Shown in pieces: positions 57,895 through 64,000 of a stretch of DNA of 64,000 nucleotides. The notes below the pieces were generated by a model that was not told the origin of the DNA, searched no databases, and saw nothing but the letters and a program-made list of their open reading frames with translations. Position 1 is the stretch's first letter. Each line of letters opens with the position of its first letter. Both the position numbers and the translations under genes were made by a program. Source of the DNA: Isoetes taiwanensis (lineage: Eukaryota; Streptophyta; Lycopodiopsida; Isoetales; Isoetaceae); the NCBI GenBank assembly GCA_021234155.1, contig JAJEKV010000053.1, positions 8,871,798 to 8,935,797 on the forward strand, read 5' to 3'.

Positions 57895-58430
57895 ATGGGG
57901 TCCACCTCCATGGGAGGGATATAGGTTCCCCCGATTGGGTTTTCTGCGCGGTGGGGGAGGAAAATGGCTAAGGCGGCGGTGTAGGAGAAATACTTGGTCC
58001 TGCCAACTGTCAGGACCATGTGATCTGGCAGCCTCTGTGCCTTGTTGGTCAAGTACTTGGCGATGTTCGGGACATCACCCAAGGCTGCTTGAAGGGATGG
58101 ACGAGGAACAAAATAGCCTGTGCAAGGGGGAAGCTGCACTAGGGAGGGTCCTACCCTAGCTTGGAGCTCTGCTAAAACTTGTCTATATGCTGGGGTTGCA
58201 TTCAGAGTGGCTTGGACATCTATTTCTTTCCTGAAGACTCGGAAGATGTCGTTGACATCAGCCTCGGCAGCATGGGCACTGGCGTTGTACCATCGTCTGA
58301 AGTCAGCAGTGGCCATGGATCTAGCGAAGAAGAGACTAGCAAACAGATGCAGAAGCGCCTCAAGGAGCTGGAAGATCGCCTAAACAGTCAAGAGCAAACT
58401 TGTAGGGTGCTAAATGAGAAATGGGGGACC

Positions 58431-58438
58431 TATTTATA
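58431..58438 (-). promoter_or_regulatory. TATA box of accessory gene 2
   Basis: TATAAATA on the minus strand, about 115 bp before the ATG. The context (CTATAAATAGGTCCCCCATT) resembles that of the H3-like gene (CTATAAATAGACC, then CCCCCCATTT), so the two promoters appear to be copies. Confidence 0.75.
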
Positions 58439-58629
58439 GAAAAGTGAAAAACCCTAATTTTTGGATGACCTAGAAATTTAGTGGGGTTGAGCAATTCTGA
58501 CCTATTAGGAGGTGCTAATGAGAATTTGAAGACTACTTTTAGGGTTTGAGCATCTAAGATCAACTAATGAACCTATTGCAACAAACTGGAGATCATTTGG
58601 ATATGGCATGGTGGAGAAAATGCTGAGAG

Positions 58630-58696
58630 GTATCACACGTTGCGCCCAGACCGATAATAAAAAGTTCATTTTCTGCCCTGGCACGACGTGTGAGAC
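58630..58696. promoter_or_regulatory. 67-bp palindrome P1
   Basis: Arms TATCACACGTTGCGCCC and GCACGACGTGTGAGAC, inner arms AAAAGTTCATTTT-like. Lies about 190 bp upstream of the accessory gene 2 TATA. This is the most diverged of the four copies. Confidence 0.85.
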
Positions 58697-58829
58697 ATGG
58701 GCTCTAAATGGGCTAAACTTGATCAATTTGGGTGATCTAAGGGTCTAATTCTACTGGACTCGTCGAGTTAGGCAGAATTGACCCCTTATTTGGTCAATTT
58801 GGAGCTGTTTTGGGCATTTTTGGGGCATG

Positions 58830-58896
58830 GTCTCACACGTTGCGCCCAGCCCGAAAATGAAAAGTTCATTTTCTGTCCTGGCGCGACGTGTGAGAC
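58830..58896. promoter_or_regulatory. 67-bp palindrome P2
   Basis: GTCTCACACGTTGCGCCC pairs with GGCGCGACGTGTGAGAC; the inner part GAAAATGAA pairs with TTCATTTTC around a 3-base loop. Confidence 0.9.
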
Positions 58897-59040
58897 ATCG
58901 TCTCAATTTTGCTCAAAAAGTCCAATTTTACCAAAGCAAACGCCAGAATTCAATATCTTAACCTACTTAGGCAAGATTAAACATATTATTTAACCAAAAA
59001 TTCTTTATATTAACAAAATTTTCTATTATTTACAAAATGT

Positions 59041-59355
59041 TTAAGGGCGCTCTCCCTTGATATGACTAGCAAGGTGCATGTCTTGCCTCATAAGTGTGAC
59101 CCTCTTCGCGTGAACTGTGCAGGCCGTCGAATCTTCGAAGTGCTGCACCAGTTTCTGCTCTGTTGCTTCCTGCAGGGCCAGCAACATCTCGTCGGTCACC
59201 CTCATGTCTGTGTTATACTCCTGGATGACCTCTCGGACTAGGCGGGCGAACGGTGCTCGGGGGATCAAGAATCCGTAACTTCGCTGGAAGTGCCGGATCT
59301 CCTTGAGAGCTCTCCTCTCCGTCTCCTTCCTGCCGGTCCGCTTCTTCCCTGGTGC
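59041..59355 (-). other. Histone H3 fold domain of accessory gene 1
   Basis: Compared with canonical H3, DNA-contacting R72, R83, K115, R116 and T118 and the interface residues C110, H113 and D123 are kept. Changes include K56R, R63P, Q68A, K79N, K122Q, R128S, R129H and A135P. No insertion or deletion relative to H3 is visible from alpha N to the C-terminus. Confidence 0.93.
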
Positions 59356-60346
59356 TCAAGGAGGCTTGGGCTTTGGTGGTGGCGGCTTTAGAGTCTGGCT
59401 CTTTGTCGGGTGTCCGCCTTCGATGGTTCTCACCCTGTTCTCCTGATAATATGCGTTATATGCCTCCCACTTCGCCATGAAGGCGTTGTGTTCCCTCAGC
59501 TTCTTTTGATAGACCTTGACGGGGTCTATCACATACGCCTCCCGTTGTGGCCGCGGTGCTTTGACCCTGTCCCACGTCGTGTAAGGTGGGGGATTCGGTG
59601 CCTGCCCAGGCTGCTCCTGCTCGGGTGCCACCTGCTCAGGTACTACCTTCTCCACAACCGGGGGGTTTTGAAGAGCTTGCCCCCTCAGTGTTGGGGACGT
59701 AATCTTCGTCGGAGTCGTCGGTGGAGGGCGGGGTCTGGTCGGCTGACGGCTCGTTGATGACTAAACCCTTTACCCGCTTAACATGTACGACTTTTCTCTT
59801 GCCCACCATCTTGCCCTTCGCCTTCGCCTTCGCCTTCTTCTTTGGCTCCTCGGCTGTGTTGGGCTTCTCCTGTTTCCTTTCTCTCGACGACGCTCCTTGG
59901 CTTCGTACTTCTTGATAAACGCTGCGAGGTCTTCTTCTTCAGCTGGGTCAAGCCTCGGCTGCCGTTGTTCCTCTCTCTCCTCAGCCTCCTTCAGCCGAGC
60001 CCAAGCTTCAAGTTGCTCCTCGATGGTTGGCTGCCTCTGCTCTTCACGTTCCTCAGCCACCCGATCTTGTTCCTCTTTCCTCCTCGGCGAGTTCTTCGAG
60101 GATCTGGTGCATGATGTCCGGCTGCTCCTCGCCTAGGACCTCTGTTCCCGCGTCGGAGTGTGCATCCTCCTCTCGCTGCTGGGACCCTTCACTTTGGTGT
60201 TCGTCCGAATCTTCCCCCTCACTCGATGAAGACTGGCCATGCCTGAAAAGGCGCTCCTGAAGTATTCTCTGTATCAGGGCAGGATAATTGGCGCTGGAAG
60301 ATTCGCCTGGGCGGGGCTTCCTGGCAGTCTGCTTTGTCCGGGCCAT
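59041..60346 (-). pseudogene. Chromovirus accessory gene 1: histone H3-like fusion protein
   Basis: The ATG at 60346 gives MARTKQTARKPRPGESSS: residues 1-9 of the mature H3 tail are exact, then proline replaces S10. A serine/acidic stretch (SEGEDSDEHQSEGSQQREED), glutamate/arginine helices (EEREEQRQPTIEEQLEAW), a basic nuclear-targeting-like run (KKKAKAKAKGKMVGKRKV), DSDEDYVP and a proline/helical segment follow. The C-terminal 100 residues are an H3 fold: RRALKEIRHFQRS (alpha N), PFARLVREVIQEYNTDMRV, LALQEATEQKLVQHFED and HAKRVTLMRQDMHLASHIKG ending GERP. Length through the fold equals canonical H3, without the CENH3 loop-1 insertion. The frame changes near 60070, 59870 and 59680, and a TGA at 59356-59358 lies nine codons before the fold homology. 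About 430 codons overall. Confidence 0.93.
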
Positions 60347-60446
60347 ACTTGACGGTTCTTCGATCCGAGCTGTGCGCCAGAAGATCGTCTTGGCAAACGA
60401 GAGCAGATTTCCTAAGGAAGGGACGCGGAAATGGGGGGTCTAGGTC

Positions 60447-60454
60447 TATTTATA
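60447..60454 (-). promoter_or_regulatory. TATA box of the H3-like gene
   Basis: TATAAATA on the minus strand, about 100 bp before the ATG at 60346, and distinct from the LTR promoter. Confidence 0.75.
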
Positions 60455-60532
60455 GGCGGGAGATTTTAAGTCAAATTTCAAACTACCTTTTTGGGTCACC
60501 TAAAACATCTAAAACGCCTAAATTTAAGCATG

Positions 60533-60599
60533 GTCTCACACGTTGCGCCCATCCCAAAAATGAAAAGTTCATTTTCTGTCCTGGCGCGACGTGTGAGAC
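60533..60599. promoter_or_regulatory. 67-bp palindrome P3
   Basis: Same arms as P2 (GTCTCACACGTTGCGCCC and GGCGCGACGTGTGAGAC). Lies about 80 bp upstream of the H3-like gene TATA. Confidence 0.9.
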
Positions 60600-60753
60600 A
60601 TAGTGGATTTTGATGCTAAATTTTATACTTTCTAAGCATTTTTTTTTTTTTTGAAATGTAACGTACCAATTCTAACTAAATCCTAGCTAAAAATTAGAAT
60701 TATCAAGTTATTTCTCTGAAATTTATGACTTTTTAGGGTGTTTCAGGCTGAAT

Positions 60754-60820
60754 GTCTCACACGTTGCGCCCAGCCCGAAAATGAGATTCTCATTATCTGT
60801 CCTAGCGCGACGTGTGAGAC
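60754..60820. promoter_or_regulatory. 67-bp palindrome P4
   Basis: Outer arms as in P2 and P3; the inner part is changed to AATGAGA-T-TCTCATT, which still pairs. About 220 bp from P3. Confidence 0.9.
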
Positions 60821-61008
60821 CATCCTACTTTTTGAAGGTTGGCTCACTAATTTTAGTCTTTTTATGTTTTCATTCATTTTAACTGTTACTAGCTTAGCAT
60901 ATACTACAAAAATGAGAAAAAACTTTTCCCATTTTTTTTCGAGGTTTGAGGATCCTATCAAGTTAATACTACTGGGAGCATGGTCAGTGCTTTGCTCTTG
61001 GTCACCAA

Positions 61009-61027
61009 GAACCTGGCTCTGATACCA
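61009..61027 (-). promoter_or_regulatory. Chromovirus primer-binding site (initiator tRNA-Met)
   Basis: On the minus strand TGGTATCAGAGCCAGGTTC lies one base after the 5' LTR edge at 61029. Confidence 0.95.
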
Positions 61028-61028
61028 C

Positions 61029-62612
61029 TGTGACGTCCCCTACTCGTATATGGTGCTCTCACCGTATACAAACAGGAGTTCATCCCCCATACCAGCTCCA
61101 TGCCGATACATGGCCCTCCACATGACACTGCAACCGTGACGGGTTCCAGTGGGAAGAGTGAAGGGCTCATTTTACCCCGTCTCCCTCAGGGCCTACCTAG
61201 TTGCGGAAGCGTAGACATACATGTCAGTACATAACATCATCACATATCCACCTCGAAGGGTGGAGCATCAACATCTGCATAGACAAAGATCAGCACAATA
61301 CACAAGGGAAATTCTACCCAAGGCTCAGACTCGAAGGGATGACTGACGTCTTGGGTCTCCAGAGTTCATTGCAGACATAATTCATGGCAATGGATTTGGC
61401 TGGCATAAGAACATGGCTTAGGGTTGTCCACTCCATCCGCCCCTCCTGTGCACACTTTGCAGAGTAGGCTGAAAAGTGTTGGGACCTGACTGTAGCCCGC
61501 CGGATGCATAGCCAAAGGGGCTATTCCTGGGTTGCATCTCCCCAGTTCCGATGGGGCAGGTAGGGATCACTCCCTCCAGAGATCTACGTGCTGACTCAAG
61601 GTGACTAGAGGGCCACTGCCCTTATTCGACTTAAACCCACTGGAGAGTGACGCATCACTCCACGGGTGTCGAGCCCATGCCTTGCCCTCACGCAGTGGCA
61701 AGCCATTAGACCTAGTCTACAATGATCCCCAGTAGACTTTACACACCAGAGGGATCGTTCAAGAGTCAGAACACAAATCTCTTTATAAGCTAGTCTGGCC
61801 CCTTCACCCACAACCAGGTGTGGCTCCTATGCACAGGCCGAATCTATAGTGTGCTAGAGAGGCTAATCTAGGAGCATCTACTACCAAGCTTGAGGTCTCT
61901 ATCCCCCCCTTCCCAATACAAGGAGTTCACAGGGATACATCATCCATATACATCACCGAAGAACTAAAGAACTAGATCTAATCTATATCATAGAGTTAGG
62001 TTCTTTAGTTAGAGTCTGGTATCTAGAGATCTAGAGGGCTGCTATGGGCAATTTAATAGGCTAAACCTACTGATTCAATGACTAGAAGATGGTTTAGACT
62101 ATTTAATTGACTAAATACCTGATCTTTGGGTTGCTCCTCCTGACCTGAGTTCGACCATCCTGCTGAACTGCTCGAATCAAGGGAAACTAATGGTGCAATT
62201 CGCTTAGACAGAGTCTGGGAGGTGATTTTGACTCCTGGGGCAGCCAAAACAGAGCTCCAAAACTCTAGGAACGAAAATGGGCAAGTTAGGGTTTCTCCTA
62301 CCTAAATAGACAAGGGGTTAGGGCTAGGGTTTCCAATTATCCCTTTAGGCATGTGGGATAATTGGGAATGGGCCCACTTGCCTTTAATGGCTAGGTGGCA
62401 AAATGTGCCCACATGGAAAGGTGTGCACCTTAATAAATGTGCACATTGGTAAATGTGCACATTAATTACAATTGCACATACCTTGCAAGTTGCCCCCTAG
62501 GGGCTACTCACCTGGCTACACGTCGGCGTACACGTCAGTCGGGGTGGCGTGTACGCGTGACGGGGCAGTACAGTATACGTCCTGGGACCGTATACTATGC
62601 TGGAACGTCACA
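61029..62612 (-). repeat. Chromovirus 5' LTR
   Basis: 1584 bp, TG...CA ends, nearly identical to the 3' LTR outside the MITE. TATAAA on the minus strand at 61782-61787 is the likely core promoter for the genomic RNA. Confidence 0.95.
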
Positions 62613-62617
62613 ACAGA

Positions 62618-63230
62618 TCTTGCATTGGATCCAGTTTAGTTATCGCCTCCCTTGGTCATCTTCTCGTCCATGTGTTGCTTTTTCCGCCCCGAACCACTCT
62701 TCTTTGTCTGCCCACCTAGACTTTGCACAATCGGCCGTTTCTGATCTCTTGCGTACAGGTGCCGCGTCCCCTGCCCTCTCCTGCCCTTTCTTTTGCTCCC
62801 CCTTGTGTGTTGTCCCCAAAGGCCTGAACAAGTTTCGCCTTATCCTCGACTTGTGATGTTTGAACTCTTTCTTGACAATCCCCTCCTTCCGGTATGAGTC
62901 TCTTGAGTTGCTTTCACATTTATGTCTGCCTAATGATTTTCTCTTTGCGGTCGACTTTAAGTCTGGTTATCACCATGTCTCTATCTGGCCTCCTCACCGC
63001 ACTTTTTTGGGTTTTGAGCTCGAAGGTCGATTTTACGTCTTTAATGTCCTCCCCTTTGGTCTTGCTTCCGCCCCTTTTGTCTTTACCAAATTAGTTAGAC
63101 AGTTAGTTCGGTTTTGGCGATTCGTTGCTTGCCCTATGTCGATGATATTTTGTTCCTATCCAGTCCCTCCCTAAGTCTCTCCAGATTCGCGTCATTGTCG
63201 ACCTGCAGCAGGCCGGTTTTCTCTTGGCAC
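62618..63230 (+). pseudogene. DIRS-like reverse transcriptase
   Basis: Reads CVVPKGLNKFRLILDL, then after a stop FLFAVDFKSGYHHVSIWPPH (motif A, catalytic D), RTFLGFELEGRFYVFNVLPF and GLASAPFVFTKLVRQLVR. After a frameshift CLPYVDDILFL carries the catalytic YVDD at 63135-63146. FxxDFKSGYHHI, the short distance to LPFGLxSAPxxFTK and the RNase H that follows are DIRS-order features. Frames are broken at three or more places. Confidence 0.85.
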
Positions 63231-63475
63231 GGAAAAAGTGTCGTTTTCGTCTCTCACACCGCACAATATTTTTAGGCTTCATAGTAGCTCAGGAGAGTTT
63301 CTTTCGCATTTCTCGGGCTAAAAAGGAGCGGGTTTTGTCTCTTTGTTCTAGCCCGTTGGCCTCCCAATATGTCACCCCTCGCCATATTGCTCGGTTTCTT
63401 GTTTTATCCAATCTCTATGCCTAGTCCTGGGCCATCTTTGTGCTGCCTTGACTTGGGCCCTCAATTAAGATTTAT

Positions 63476-63950
63476 GTGATGCAGTCCTTCTCTGGTGTCT
63501 TCTCCGCAGATGCTCGCCTCCAATCTTCCACTTGGCGCGAACTCTTTGCTCTTTTGCAGAACTTGCAGCAGTGTGCTCCGTTACTGACCACATCCCGCGT
63601 GATAGCTCGTGGGGATAACCAGAATGTGTTTTTTCTATTACAGAGTGGCGGTTCACGATCTCCGATACTTCATTTTTTGCTTTTAGAAGTACTGATTTTT
63701 TGCTATCAGTATCATATTCAGTTGGAGCCGGTATGGGTTCCATGATTGTAGAATGAGTGAGCTGATTATCTATCAAAGATCCGGGCCTTTGACGAGTTTT
63801 CCTTACCCCCCTCTGTTTTTCATCTCTTGGAGGAGCGCTGGGGCCCTCAACATGTGGATCATTTTGCTAGCCCTTCTAAGGGTGCTTTTTTTTTTACCTA
63901 CTCAAAAAATCATGTCGCGACATTGGTGCTGGTAAGGTGCTGATACCCGT
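63476..63950 (+). pseudogene. DIRS-like RNase H
   Basis: FSADARLQSSTWRELFALLQ, VIARGDNQNVFFLLQSGGSR and ILHFLLLEVLIFCYQYHIQL match an RNase H fold. After frame changes, ADYLSK-like and FDEFSLPPSVFHLLEERWGP, then QHVDHFASPSKG, form the WGPxxVDxFAS block that typically follows RNase H in DIRS-order elements. Confidence 0.85.
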
Positions 63951-64000
63951 CATAAAATTTTTTCGACGGCCCTTCACGTTTCGTCAAGCACTTCACCCGC

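Larger units (their letters stand above)
53724..58316 (-). pseudogene. Chromovirus accessory gene 2: unidentified protein split by a MULE
   Basis: The ATG at 58316 lies about 115 bp after a TATA box. The first part reads MATADFRRWYNASAHAAEAD, VNDIFRVFRKEIDVQATLNA, and further PSLVQLPPCTGYF and TVGRTKYFSYTAALAIFLPH up to MEVDPI. The frame then meets the MULE; skipping it from one 9-bp duplication to the other restores the frame exactly (DPI then AASAAEQMLLQYQQ). An acidic glutamate-rich stretch follows, then (after a frameshift near 54655) APIIIDGEEYILLSDIQNLP and EFLALQEQMG, and after another near 54140 RIAVIHCKFSPRGEEGVFML and EELVRALQGG, ending at 53724. About 500 codons in all. I recognise no domain. 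Position suggests an element-borne function. Confidence 0.75.
46255..62612 (-). mobile_element. 16.4-kb Ty3/gypsy chromovirus with two accessory genes
   Basis: LTRs with TG...CA ends, 5-bp target duplication, tRNA-Met primer site at 61009-61027 and polypurine tract at 48380-48392 define an element read on the minus strand. Sense order is 5' LTR, primer site, palindrome pair, TATA, histone H3-like gene, palindrome pair, TATA, unidentified gene (split by a MULE), Gag-Pol with chromodomain-like C-terminus, polypurine tract, 3' LTR. The LTRs are nearly identical apart from a MITE in the 3' LTR, so insertion is recent. The 7.5 kb of accessory sequence between primer site and gag is about 4.5 kb without the MULE, which is unusual for a chromovirus. 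Confidence 0.95.
62613..64000 (+). mobile_element. DIRS-like element, continuation (runs off window)
   Basis: Resumes at ACAGA after the chromovirus with RT then RNase H. A tyrosine recombinase would be expected beyond 64000 and is not in the window. Confidence 0.85.

Noticed and set aside
59770-59900. Run of about ten arginines encoded on the minus strand
   Set aside because: It is the wrong frame of the KKKAKAKAKGK-encoding stretch; the lysine/alanine frame leads into DSDEDYVP and fits better.
59041-60346. H3-like sequence as an ordinary host histone or CENH3 gene
   Set aside because: It lies inside the LTR element on its sense strand, has a 320-codon linker between tail and fold, and lacks the longer loop 1 usual in CENH3.

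Overview
The window reads as a transposon-rich stretch of a large land-plant genome. Evidence for a plant: plant-type retrotransposons primed by initiator tRNA-Met (TGGTATCAGAGC sites), and remnants of SufE, mTERF, PPR and nepenthesin-like aspartic protease genes with plant-type features. A DIRS-like (tyrosine-recombinase order) reverse transcriptase is also present. Such elements are known from algae, fungi and animals but rarely reported in seed plants, so a seed-free plant such as a fern is my best guess (inference). I found no clearly intact host gene; most protein-coding sequence belongs to mobile elements.

Layout. ~530-6083: a purine-rich, apparently non-coding element (X1, minus orientation) whose end matches the DIRS-like element further right. 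6084-7230: dispersed repeats. 7231-13036: a young copia element with identical-length LTRs and a 5-bp target duplication, whose gag-C/protease/integrase block is inverted. 13042-25700: host-derived DNA with decayed PPR, mTERF, aspartic protease and SufE sequences and local duplications. ~26050-31317 plus 38619-38741: a LINE (L1 type), split by a second purine-rich element X2 (31318-38618). 38742-43800: mostly unassigned DNA, an unidentified possible gene at 42.5-43.5 kb, and a 57-bp minisatellite. 43826-46254 plus 62613-64000 (runs off the end): a decayed DIRS-like element with Gag zinc knuckle, RT and RNase H.

The most unusual object is the 16.4-kb Ty3/gypsy chromovirus at 46255-62612 (minus strand) inserted in the DIRS-like element. 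Besides LTRs, primer site, polypurine tract and Gag-Pol with a C-terminal chromodomain-like region, it carries about 7.5 kb of extra sequence between the primer site and gag. This holds two accessory genes, each with its own TATA box and each preceded by a pair of 67-bp palindromes. The first (60346 to 59041) encodes a histone H3-like protein: an exact H3 N-terminal start (MARTKQTARK), a long charged linker, and a near-complete H3 histone fold. The second (58316 to 53724) is a protein I do not recognise; it is split by a 3.06-kb MULE-like transposon (9-bp target duplication) that carries host-like exons. Both accessory genes contain frameshifts in this copy.

How it fits together (inference): the element may express a retrotransposon-borne H3 variant and a partner protein from duplicated, palindrome-controlled internal promoters, alongside a chromodomain integrase that would read H3 tails. 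The nesting order is LINE then X2 on one side, and DIRS-like element, then chromovirus, then MULE and a MITE on the other.
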